A DNA stretch of 64,000 nt. It comes from Nonomuraea turcica (GTDB taxonomy: Bacteria > Actinomycetota > Actinomycetes > Streptosporangiales > Streptosporangiaceae). Made by a program: the position numbers and the translations under genes. Positions 18,484 to 27,799 of this stretch are shown in pieces. The DNA is taken from the NCBI RefSeq assembly GCF_030718205.1, contig NZ_JAUZQF010000022.1, positions 148,972 to 212,971 on the forward strand. The letters are read 5' to 3'. The stretch's first letter is position 1; every line of letters begins with the position of its first letter. The notes beneath the pieces are model-generated. The model was not told where the DNA came from. It worked only from the letters and a program-made list of their open reading frames with translations, and did no database searches.

Positions 18484-18537
18484 CCACCGGGCGGTGGCGT
18501 ACGGGACGCTGACCACCGGGCGGCGGTCTACGGGAAT
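18480..18537. repeat. 29-bp imperfect tandem duplication at the GNAT stop
   Basis: CTGACCACCGGGCGG begins at 18480 and again at 18509, and similarity continues through a TACGGGA in each copy. The first copy contains the GNAT stop codon, so the duplication leaves the protein intact. Confidence 0.5.
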
Positions 18538-18566
18538 GGGCGCGCCGGCCACGGCGTCTTACGCAG

Positions 18567-18600
18567 GACGGCGACCCCGGGCACGCCCGGGGTCGCCGTC
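18567..18600. terminator. bidirectional hairpin terminator
   Basis: A perfect 15-16 bp GC-rich stem (from 18567 and to 18600) with a very small loop lies between the convergent GNAT gene and the small zinc-protein gene. Confidence 0.8.
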
Positions 18601-18644
18601 ACTGTCACGCGATATGTGGTTATCTCATCACGACCAGCGCCGGG

Positions 18645-18875
18645 TCAGCGCTCGTCGTTGGGGGCAATTGAATCGGTCTTGCTGAGTCGAGCCGACTCGT
18701 CCAGGATGTCGGCGCCCTTTTCGCGCAGCGCCGCGATGTGCTGACGCCCGTGGTGGGCGCAGAACAGCAGCTCCCCGCCTATGGGCAGGGTCGCGCGAAT
18801 GTAGGCCTGGGCGCCGCAGCGGTCGCAGCGGTCGAGGGCCGTCAGCGGCTTAACGGGGGCGAGAGCTCCAGTCAC
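18645..18875 (-). CDS. small zinc-binding protein, DUF7455-like
   Basis: The 76-residue protein has two paired metal-ligand motifs, CDRCGAQA near residue 17 and FCAHHGRQH near residue 38, forming one probable zinc site. The rest is short and polar. Homologues occur beside the hrdB/parE locus in many actinobacteria, but their role is unknown. It could act as a small nucleic-acid or protein-binding knuckle; that is an inference. It diverges from parE, leaving a 246-bp promoter-containing gap. Confidence 0.75.
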   Translation of the reverse strand: MTGALAPVKPLTALDRCDRCGAQAYIRATLPIGGELLFCAHHGRQHIAALREKGADILDESARLSKTDSIAPNDER

Positions 18876-19121
18876 GTATCGCCTTTCGGGTCACCCCCGC
18901 CGAAGCGAGGATCTGGCGTCAGTCACTTGGACAACATCTAACCGGACGTGGAGCTTCCCAACCTCCCCCTCTCTACGCCCAGAGCAGAATGTGTCCGATA
19001 GTAATGACGATCAGCCGGTTGGTAACGGCAAACGTGTCGCCATGGCAAGCTTGTACGCGTGCGTACGGGAAGAACGGTAGGCTACGCACACGTGTTCGAT
19101 GCTTAGACCTGGGGAGCTGGA

Positions 19122-21188
<2,067 letters not shown>

Positions 21189-21194
21189 AGGCCA

Positions 21195-21257
21195 CCAGAC
21201 GGCGTTCCGTCCCTCCTGCACCATGTTCGAGGTGCAGGGGGCCTAAGAGCCGTCTGG
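21195..21257. terminator. nested hairpin terminator downstream of parE
   Basis: An outer 9-bp stem (CCAGACGGC at 21195 with its complement ending 21257) encloses an 8-bp inner stem (21215-21222 with 21231-21238). It lies 7 bp after the parE stop and before the convergent carbonic anhydrase gene. Confidence 0.65.
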
Positions 21258-21315
21258 GCGCATTCCTGAGGCCGTCCTAGGCCTATCTGGAGCTGGTGCG
21301 CCCTGCCTCGCCGCT

Positions 21316-21810
21316 TCAGAACTCGGACGCGGTCAGGCGGCCCGTCCGGACGTCGTAGACCGCACCGGCCACCGGCATGTCCGCGGGCAGGAACGGGCTG
21401 GTGCGGATACGGGTCAGATCGTGGCGCAGCGCCTCGTACTGGTCGGGCACCGTATGAAACTCCAGGCTGCGGGTGTCCACCCCGCGCTCACTGGTGAGAG
21501 CGTGCACGTCCGCGTCCGTCACCTTGGCCATGCCGCAGTCCGTGTGCGGCATGACCAGCACGCGCTCGACCCCGAGCAGGTAAACGGCCAGTACCAGCGT
21601 CCGCAGCACGTCATCAGTCACGCGGGCGCCGGCGTTGCGGAGAATCTTGGCGTCCCCCGCCTGCAACCCGAGCAGGCCGAGCGGGTCGATGCGCGAGTCC
21701 ATGCAGGTCACGACCGCCAGCCTGCGGGCTGCCCGGCCGGTGAGCTCGGAGCTCCCGAAGTCTTTCGCAAACTTAGCGTTGGCGGCATACAGGTCGTCGA
21801 ACGCACTCAT
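21316..21810 (-). CDS. beta-carbonic anhydrase
   Basis: The 164-residue enzyme interconverts carbon dioxide and bicarbonate. The zinc and catalytic residues are visible: VTCMDSR (Cys36, Asp38) and PHTDCGM (His89, Cys92). The length fits the short beta class found in actinobacteria. The ATG at 21810 gives the normal N-terminus; the frame remains open for 28 codons upstream without family similarity. It is convergent with parE. It may supply bicarbonate to acyl-CoA carboxylases, which is an inference from the reaction only. Confidence 0.9.
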   Translation of the reverse strand: MSAFDDLYAANAKFAKDFGSSELTGRAARRLAVVTCMDSRIDPLGLLGLQAGDAKILRNAGARVTDDVLRTLVLAVYLLGVERVLVMPHTDCGMAKVTDADVHALTSERGVDTRSLEFHTVPDQYEALRHDLTRIRTSPFLPADMPVAGAVYDVRTGRLTASEF

Positions 21811-21951
21811 GTCCCAGATGATGACACCACCCTCAAAAGTGGCTGCTCCCGGGGTGGCGACAGGCGGGAGTTGGCAAAGGTCCCACGAAAGCACGTCACC
21901 TTGCGTGATGATGTCGTAGCCGCATGTACGTGATCTAAGAAGGTTTCAGTC

Positions 21952-22269
21952 GTGACCAGGTCCGAATCGCTCGCCGCGTATCTCCGTGCTCAAGCCTGGC
22001 GCCGCCTTGACCGCGTGGAGTCCAACGACGACGGTCGCAACGCCAGGTGCGCGCTGGCCCTCATCGACACCGCCGCCTACGCCGCCAGCCTGCCCGATGA
22101 CGATCCGCTCATCCTGATGCTGGACCAGGCGGGCTGCTTCGGGCCATTGGGGTGTGAGGAGTTCGATCCCGGGGACGCGGGCGCCCGGCTGATCCGGCAC
22201 TGGCAGGGCGGCCAGCCGCACGAGCTCCTACTCGCGCTCCCGACGGCGATCTCCGCCTCCACCCGCTGA
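21952..22269 (+). CDS. small hypothetical protein
   Basis: I do not recognise this 105-residue protein. It begins with an amphipathic helix (SLAAYLRAQAWRRLDRVES) and is otherwise acidic and soluble, with two Cys in QAGCFGPLGCEEF. An AAGAAGG precedes the GTG at 21952. It diverges from the carbonic anhydrase gene. The 25-bp tandem array starts about 40 bp after its stop. Confidence 0.6.
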   Translation: MTRSESLAAYLRAQAWRRLDRVESNDDGRNARCALALIDTAAYAASLPDDDPLILMLDQAGCFGPLGCEEFDPGDAGARLIRHWQGGQPHELLLALPTAISASTR

Positions 22270-22310
22270 CCGACCCCACCACCCGATCCCGTCATCCTCG
22301 CTCGCCACTC

Positions 22311-22471
22311 GTGCTCGCCACCTGTGCTCGCCATCCGCGCCGTCACCTGTGCTCGCCATCCGCGCCGTCACCTGTGCTCGCCATCCGCGCCGTCACCTGT
22401 GCTCGCCATCCGCGCCGTCACCTGTGCTCGCCATCCGCGCCGTCACCCGTGCTCGCCATCCGCGCCGCCAT
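22311..22471. repeat. 25-bp tandem repeat array (about six copies)
   Basis: The unit GTGCTCGCCATCCGCGCCGT plus CACCT repeats head to tail at 22324, 22349, 22374, 22399 and 22424, with a sixth, diverging copy at 22449-22471 and a shortened copy at 22311-22323. The copies are almost identical and have no spacers, so this is a minisatellite and not a CRISPR. It lies in a 440-bp gap and shows no start site or codon bias of a gene. Confidence 0.9.
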
Positions 22472-22550
22472 CCCACAGGTGCGCGCCATATCCACGGGTG
22501 ACGCGCCGTCTTCAAGCGCGGGGCGGCCGGGTGCGCGCCGTCTTCAAGGG

Positions 22551-22564
22551 CAAAAGATCTTTTG
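22551..22564. repeat. 14-bp perfect palindrome in the same gap
   Basis: CAAAAGATCTTTTG is AT-rich in a GC-rich setting and follows a duplicated GCGCCGTCTTCAAG (22504 and 22537). It is far from any gene start, so a regulatory role is doubtful. Confidence 0.35.
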
Positions 22565-22646
22565 GGCAACCCCCTCGGGCTGGACGCCGCACTGCGTGCC
22601 TTCGGCCCGCTGGGCTCGCCGTAAACGCCGGTATCGGGCCGTCGCG

Positions 22647-22678
22647 GGCATGCCCAGCCCCGGTGGTCTGGGCATGCC
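22647..22678 (-). terminator. terminator of the thioredoxin-fold gene
   Basis: An 11-bp perfect stem (22647-22657 with 22668-22678) with a 10-nt loop lies 33 bp beyond the stop of the minus-strand gene at 22711. Confidence 0.65.
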
Positions 22679-22710
22679 GAGCGGGGTCAGGCGCAAGCGT
22701 TCAGTGCCGT

Positions 22711-23274
22711 TCAGGCGGGCTCGTTGCCCGGCTTCCACTTGATGCTGCAGCCGAGCGACGGGCTCTGCTCCACGGGCACCTCGCCGCCCTCCAGCAGGGC
22801 GTCGATGGCCGCCCGCAGCGACGCGCCGGTCACCGGCACCGAGTTGCCAGGGCGGGAGCCGTCGAATTCTCCCCGGTAGACGAGCTTGAGCCGGGAGTCG
22901 TACAGGAAGAAGTCGGGCGTGCAGGCGGCCTTGTATGCCTTGGCCACCTCCTGGGTGTCGTCCAGCAGGTACGGGAACGTGAACCCGGCTCTGGCGGCCT
23001 GCTCGGCCAGGTGTGTGGGATCGTCGTCCGGGTAATTAACGCTGTCGTTGCTGCAGATGGCGACGATCGACAGCCGGGCGCCGTAGTCCGCGGCCAGCGC
23101 GCCCAGGCCCTTCTCGATGTGCCGCACGTAGGGGCAGTGGTTGGAGAGGAAGACCACCAGTGTGGCGGGAGAGTCTTTGAGGTCTTCCAGCGAGACGCTG
23201 CCGCCGTCGATAGCGGTGAGATCGAAGTCGGGCGCGGGAGCGCCGAGCGGAACCATGAACGAGTTGACAGCCAT
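22711..23274 (-). CDS. thioredoxin-fold (AhpC/TSA-like) family protein
   Basis: The 187-residue protein has a peroxiredoxin/thioredoxin-like fold. It opens with MVPLGAPAPDFDL and carries the signature FLSNHCPYVRHIEKGLG near residue 45, then CSNDSVNYPDD near 75 and TPDFFLYD near 115. Only one Cys sits in the active loop, so it is not a classical CxxC thioredoxin. This family is common in actinobacteria and is presumed to be a thiol oxidoreductase. ATG at 23274 or 23283 may be the start. It diverges from the VOC gene at 23311 with a 36-bp gap. Confidence 0.82.
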   Translation of the reverse strand: MAVNSFMVPLGAPAPDFDLTAIDGGSVSLEDLKDSPATLVVFLSNHCPYVRHIEKGLGALAADYGARLSIVAICSNDSVNYPDDDPTHLAEQAARAGFTFPYLLDDTQEVAKAYKAACTPDFFLYDSRLKLVYRGEFDGSRPGNSVPVTGASLRAAIDALLEGGEVPVEQSPSLGCSIKWKPGNEPA

Positions 23275-23310
23275 GGCACCCATTCTCGCAACCACGTCAG
23301 AGAGAGGTGA

Positions 23311-23685
23311 ATGATGAGGGGCATCGCGGAATTCCGGAGCGTCGTCCTCGACACGCCCGATCCCCAAGGGCTGGCCGAGTTCTACTCCCGGCTGCTCGGC
23401 TGGCCGATCACGTCGGTCGAGGACGATTGGGTGGTGGTGACCGACGGAGGGCCGCCCCGGCGGCTGGCGTTCCAGCTCGCACCTGACTTCCGGCCGTCGA
23501 CCTGGCCCGACCCCGAGCGGCCCCAGCAGTTCCATCTCGATCTCAGCGTGGACGACATGGAGGAGGCGGAGAAGCGGGCGCTCGAGATCGGCGCCGTCAA
23601 GCATGAGTACCAGCCCAGCGAGGACGACAGCTTCCGGGTGTTCCTCGATCCGGCCGGGCACCCGTTCTGCCTCTGCCGGGACTGA
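23311..23685 (+). CDS. VOC family protein (glyoxalase/bleomycin-resistance fold)
   Basis: The 124-residue protein shows the two beta-alpha-beta-beta-beta modules of the VOC superfamily: FRSVVLDTPDPQGLAEFYSR at the start and FHLDLSVDDMEEAEK in the middle, ending FRVFLDPAGHPFCLC. Members bind a metal and act on varied small molecules; the substrate cannot be inferred. GAGAGGTGA precedes two adjacent ATG codons (23311 and 23314). A strong terminator follows at 23740. Confidence 0.85.
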   Translation: MMRGIAEFRSVVLDTPDPQGLAEFYSRLLGWPITSVEDDWVVVTDGGPPRRLAFQLAPDFRPSTWPDPERPQQFHLDLSVDDMEEAEKRALEIGAVKHEYQPSEDDSFRVFLDPAGHPFCLCRD

Positions 23686-23739
23686 CCCACTCCCGGTCCC
23701 TGCTACCAAGCCGGCCCCACTCCAACGCTAGGCCGTAGA

Positions 23740-23775
23740 CTCCGACGCCCCCGGGGCTTGCCGGGGGCGTCGGAG
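23740..23775. terminator. bidirectional terminator between the VOC gene and parC
   Basis: A 15-bp perfect stem (23740-23754 with 23761-23775) closes a GGCTTG loop, between two convergent genes and 7 bp from the parC stop. Confidence 0.85.
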
Positions 23776-23782
23776 GGTGTGG

Positions 23783-26287
23783 CTACTCGTCTTCGGGCGG
23801 CGAGGCCGAGGACTCGACGGCGGGCGGGAGGGCTTCCGGGCCGGAGCCGAGGGCGCCGCCGATGGCGCCGATGGTGTGCGTCAGGCGGACGCCTGAGCCG
23901 TCCCGCCGGCCGATCTCCTCCGGCAACGGCACCGGCTTGCCGACCCCGGACACCGCCTTGGCCGGCGCAGGCCCCGCCCACGCCAGCAGCAACTCGTCCT
24001 CGCCCTTCAAGAACCGCTGTGCCCTTACCCCACCGGTGGCCCGCCCCTTGGCGGGGAACTCGGCGTAGTCGGACACCTTGCCACCGCCCACCTGCGTGCC
24101 CGGCAGGGCCGTCGATGACCCGGCGATCGTGACCACGTGCGCGGGCAGCTCAGGATCGACCACGCCGAACCAGATCACCCTGGCCCCGTCCTCCAGCCGG
24201 ATCCCCGCCATGCCGCCCGCCGGCCGCCCCTGCGGTCGCACCAGCGAGGCCGGGAATCGCAGCAACTGGGCGTTGGAGGCGATGAACACCAGGTCGTGCG
24301 ACTCGGACACCAGCTCGACCGCGCCCACCACGGTGTCGCCGTCCTTCAAGGTGATCACTTCGAAGTCGTCGCGGTTGGCAGGGTAGTCGGGCACCACCCG
24401 CTTGACCACGCCCTGCGCCGTGCCCAGGGTCAGCCCGGGCCCGTCGGGATCCAGCGAGCCCAGCCCGATGACCTGCTCGTCGGGCTGCAGTGAGACGTAT
24501 TCGGAGACCGGGTGACCGCCGGACAGCGACGGCGGGTTGGCCGTGGACGGCAGAGTCGGCAGGTCCACAACCTGCACCCGGATCAGCCGGCCCAGCGACG
24601 TCACCACGCCGACCTCGCCCCGCACCGAGGTGCGTACCGCCGAGACCAGCACGTCATGGGCCGAACGTTCGCCCTCGCCCGGCAGCGGCGTCGCGTCGGA
24701 GGTGCGGGCCAGCAGGCCGGTCGACGACAGCAGCGCCAGGCACGGGTCGTCGGCCACCTGGAGCGAGACAACGGGGGTCCGGGCCACGCCGGGGGCCTCC
24801 AGCAGGACCGTGCGGCGCGGCGTGCCGTATTTCTTGGCCACGTCGGCCAGCTCGCCCGAGACGACCTGGCGCATCTTGGCCTCCGAGGACAGGATCTCGG
24901 TCAGCTTGGCGATCTCGTCGCTCAGCGTCTCCTTCTCCCGGTCCAGCTCCAGCTTGTCGTAGCGGGTCAGGCGGCGCAGCGGCGTGTCGAGGATGTAGGC
25001 GGCCTGGATCTCGGTCAGGTCGAACACGTCCATCAACCGCGTGCGCGCCTGCGCCGAGTCGTCGGAGGCACGGATGACCTGGATGACCTCGTCGATGTTG
25101 AGCAGCGCGATAATCAGGCCGTCGACCAGGTGCAGGCGTTCTTCGCGCTTGCGGCGCCGGTATTCCGACCTGCGGCGCACCACCTCGAGCCGGTGGTCGA
25201 CGTAGACCTGGAGCAGCTCGCGCAGGCCCAGCGTGCGCGGCTCGCCGTCCACCAGGGCGACGTTGTTGATGCCGAACGTCTCCTCCATCGGCGTCAGCCG
25301 GTAGAGCTCCTCCAGGACGGCCTCGGGGATGAAACCGTTTTTGATCTCGATGACCAGCTGCAGGCCCTTGTGCCGGTCGGTGAGATCCTTCAGGTCGGCG
25401 ATGCCCTGGAGCTTCTTGGAGGTGACCAGCTCCTTGATCTTGGTGACCACGCGCTCGGGGCCGACGTTGTAGGGCAGCTCGGTGACGATGATGCCCTTGC
25501 GGCGCGGGGTGATCTGCTCGACGGCGCACTTGGCCCGCATCCGGAACGTGCCACGCCCGGTCTCGTATGCGTCCCGCACGCCCTGCAGCCCGATGATCGA
25601 GCCGCCGGTCGGCAGGTCGGGACCGGGCACGAACCTCATCAGCTCGTCCAGCGTCGCGTCCGGCTTCTTGATCAGATGCCGGGCGGCCGCCACGACCTCG
25701 GTGAGGTTGTGCGGCGCCATGTTGGTCGCCATGCCGACCGCGATGCCGCTCGTGCCGTTGACCAGCAGGTTGGGGAACGCCGACGGCATGACGCCGGGCT
25801 CGGTCTCCTGCCCGTCGTAGTTGGGCTTGAAGTCGACGGTCTCCTCGTCGAGCGACTCCACCATGAGCATGGCGGCCGGGGCCAGCCTGGCCTCGGTGTA
25901 TCGCATGGCGGCGGGCAGATCGTCGGGCGAGCCGAAGTTGCCGTGGCCGTCCACCAGCGGCAGCCGCATGGAGAACGGCTGCGCCAGCCGCACCAGCGCG
26001 TCATAGATGGCGGAGTCGCCGTGCGGGTGCAGCTTGCCCATGACGTCGCCGACGACGCGTGAGGACTTGACGTGCCCGCGGTCGGGGCGCAGGCCCATCT
26101 CGCTCATGGAGTAGAGGATGCGCCGCTGCACGGGCTTGAGGCCGTCACGCGCGTCGGGCAGGGCCCGCTGGTAGATCACCGAGTAGGCGTACTCGAGAAA
26201 GCTCGTGCGCATTTCGGAGGAGACGTCGATGTCGACGATCCGCTCCTCAAAGTCCTCAGGCGGGGGTGCAGTCGTACGTCGGGCCAT
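23783..26287 (-). CDS. parC: DNA topoisomerase IV subunit A (type IIA, DNA-cleaving)
   Basis: The 834-residue protein is the breakage-reunion subunit that partners ParE at 19122. The catalytic Tyr130 lies in AAMRYTEARL. The quinolone-determining loop HPHGDSAIYDAL keeps Ser92 and Asp96, the residues typical of a drug-sensitive enzyme. The long coiled coil (about 340-480) and the C-terminal beta-pinwheel (about 500-800) are intact. An acidic Glu/Ser-rich tail ends the protein. The parE-parC separation by four small genes is similar to that in Streptomyces. Assignment to topoisomerase IV rather than gyrase rests on that locus. Confidence 0.92.
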   Translation of the reverse strand: MARRTTAPPPEDFEERIVDIDVSSEMRTSFLEYAYSVIYQRALPDARDGLKPVQRRILYSMSEMGLRPDRGHVKSSRVVGDVMGKLHPHGDSAIYDALVRLAQPFSMRLPLVDGHGNFGSPDDLPAAMRYTEARLAPAAMLMVESLDEETVDFKPNYDGQETEPGVMPSAFPNLLVNGTSGIAVGMATNMAPHNLTEVVAAARHLIKKPDATLDELMRFVPGPDLPTGGSIIGLQGVRDAYETGRGTFRMRAKCAVEQITPRRKGIIVTELPYNVGPERVVTKIKELVTSKKLQGIADLKDLTDRHKGLQLVIEIKNGFIPEAVLEELYRLTPMEETFGINNVALVDGEPRTLGLRELLQVYVDHRLEVVRRRSEYRRRKREERLHLVDGLIIALLNIDEVIQVIRASDDSAQARTRLMDVFDLTEIQAAYILDTPLRRLTRYDKLELDREKETLSDEIAKLTEILSSEAKMRQVVSGELADVAKKYGTPRRTVLLEAPGVARTPVVSLQVADDPCLALLSSTGLLARTSDATPLPGEGERSAHDVLVSAVRTSVRGEVGVVTSLGRLIRVQVVDLPTLPSTANPPSLSGGHPVSEYVSLQPDEQVIGLGSLDPDGPGLTLGTAQGVVKRVVPDYPANRDDFEVITLKDGDTVVGAVELVSESHDLVFIASNAQLLRFPASLVRPQGRPAGGMAGIRLEDGARVIWFGVVDPELPAHVVTIAGSSTALPGTQVGGGKVSDYAEFPAKGRATGGVRAQRFLKGEDELLLAWAGPAPAKAVSGVGKPVPLPEEIGRRDGSGVRLTHTIGAIGGALGSGPEALPPAVESSASPPEDE

Positions 26288-26686
26288 CTTGTGCTGCGCG
26301 GCTGCCTCGGCCGTCGCGCCGAGGGGAAGCGCATCCTCCTTCTGCTCTCGTGCTGTAACCGTAGCCGTCAGCTCGCTGGAGAAGCGTCAGATCGGCGTGT
26401 GAGGCGTCGACGTCACCCGTCCCGGTCGCGAGGCGATGGCGGCCAGAGGCGCGTGCCGTCGCGCGACCAGTAGGGGTTCCGGTGTGTTCGCCTTTGGAGA
26501 TGATGGCACGAGCCGGGTCCCCTGTGGCATATCCAGCCATGGAAGACGCCTCCTCGCCGATGACTGAGCTGGTCATCCACCCGGCAGGGAAGCCGGGAAA
26601 GGTATGACGGCGAACATCGTGCCCGAACCACGATGGTACTCGATGCCGGCCACTTATCGCAGGCTTGTTCGATAGCGTATCTCTGG
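26288..26686. other. intergenic region between parC and the dioxygenase gene
   Basis: This ~400-bp stretch separates two divergent genes. It should hold the parC promoter, but I could not place one. Short open frames on both strands lack ribosome binding sites and family similarity. I see nothing else here. Confidence 0.5.
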
Positions 26687-26715
26687 TTGACCAAGCAATT
26701 GCTTGGTGTTACTTT
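26687..26715 (+). promoter_or_regulatory. sigma-70-type promoter of the TauD-like gene
   Basis: A TTGACC -35 box (26687-26692) and a TACTTT -10 box (26710-26715) are separated by exactly 17 bp, about 33 bp upstream of the ATG at 26748. An 18-bp palindrome fills the spacer. Confidence 0.6.
26690..26707. promoter_or_regulatory. 18-bp perfect palindromic operator
   Basis: ACCAAGCAATTGCTTGGT is a perfect inverted repeat lying inside the promoter spacer and overlapping the -35 box. A bound dimer would block RNA polymerase. The form suits a TetR-family repressor, but no such gene is adjacent. Confidence 0.65.
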
Positions 26716-26747
26716 GCCGACGAGGATTCCGCGTTCCCGGAGGCGTC

Positions 26748-27572
26748 ATGATCGAGTTTCATCCCGTGACCAAGCACATCGGCGCCGAGGTCACCGGGGT
26801 CGATCTGCGCAAGCCGCTGTCGCAGGAAGAGGTCGCGACTCTGCGGGAGGGCTGGCTCAAGCACCTCGTGCTGTTCTTCCGCGACCAGCACATCGACGAC
26901 GAGCAGCACCTGCAGTTCGCCCTGAACTTCGGCACGCTCAACCACCCGGCCTTCAAGAAGGACTCCGCCAGCCCCATCCATGTGCTCGACCAGACCTCAC
27001 CCAAGGGCGAGGGGGGCGACGAGTGGCACAGCGACAACACCTTCGAGCCCACGCCGCCCATGGGCTCGCTGTTGCGCTGCGTCCAGCTGCCCAGCGTGGG
27101 CGGTGACACGTGCTGGGCGAACACCTACCTGGCGTACGAAACGTTGTCCCCGTCGCTGCAGCGGTTGTGTGACGAGCTGACGGCCGTGCACGACATCACG
27201 ATGTCGATGAAGAAGGCGATCGCCAAGGGGCATCCGTTCGACCTGGCCGAGATCCAGGCCAAGTGGCCGCCGATCGAGCGCCCGGTGGTGCGCGTGCACG
27301 CGGAGACGGGCAGGAAGGCCCTGTTCGTTAACCGGTCCTCGACGACGCGCCTGGTCGGCCTGTCGGACCGGGAGAACGAGGCGCTGCTGCCGTTCCTAAT
27401 CGATCACATCCGCTCGCCGGAGTACCAGTGCCGCCTGCGGTGGCGGCCCGGCACCCTGGCCTTCTGGGACAACCGGCCGACCCAGCACTACGCGGTGGCC
27501 GACTACACCGAGCGCCGCCGCATGCACCGGGTCACGATCAACGCCTTCCCGGAGCACGGGGATCCGTCCTGA
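26748..27572 (+). CDS. TauD/TfdA family Fe(II)/2-oxoglutarate-dependent dioxygenase
   Basis: The 274-residue protein should hydroxylate a small organic substrate using 2-oxoglutarate and iron. The facial triad is visible: WHSDNTF supplies His and Asp near residue 99, and NRPTQHYAVADY supplies the distal His near 243. The 2-oxoglutarate-binding Arg is in RRRMHRVTI. TauD/TfdA relatives act on taurine, alkylsulfonates or aryloxyacetates; the substrate here is not clear. GGAGG at 26739-26743 selects the ATG at 26748. It appears to be a single-gene unit under the palindromic operator. Confidence 0.9.
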   Translation: MIEFHPVTKHIGAEVTGVDLRKPLSQEEVATLREGWLKHLVLFFRDQHIDDEQHLQFALNFGTLNHPAFKKDSASPIHVLDQTSPKGEGGDEWHSDNTFEPTPPMGSLLRCVQLPSVGGDTCWANTYLAYETLSPSLQRLCDELTAVHDITMSMKKAIAKGHPFDLAEIQAKWPPIERPVVRVHAETGRKALFVNRSSTTRLVGLSDRENEALLPFLIDHIRSPEYQCRLRWRPGTLAFWDNRPTQHYAVADYTERRRMHRVTINAFPEHGDPS

Positions 27573-27799
27573 GTGCGGTTCCGAACGTCCGCCCTGCCCG
27601 TTGTGCCGGCTCGCGATTCACCACGCGGCCGGCCCACGAGGCGCACGTATCGGCGCCCGGCTCGGTGAACCGGAGGAGCGTTCCCCTGGACGGGGCCCGG
27701 CCCCGTGCGGCGGGTGGAGCCCAGTCGGCGCAGCCGTACAGGATGGGGTTTCACCAGGAGGAGCGCGAACCACGGCGGGAAAGGTGGTAACAAGGGTGC

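Noticed and set aside
19053..19066. GTACGCGTGCGTAC quasi-palindrome before parE as an operator
   Set aside because: The two central bases break symmetry and such GTAC/GCGTAC words are common in this genome.
22311..22471. CRISPR array
   Set aside because: The 25-bp copies touch each other with no unique spacers, and no cas genes are in the window.
26413..26694. A 93-codon minus-strand frame upstream of the dioxygenase
   Set aside because: No ribosome binding site and no recognised similarity.
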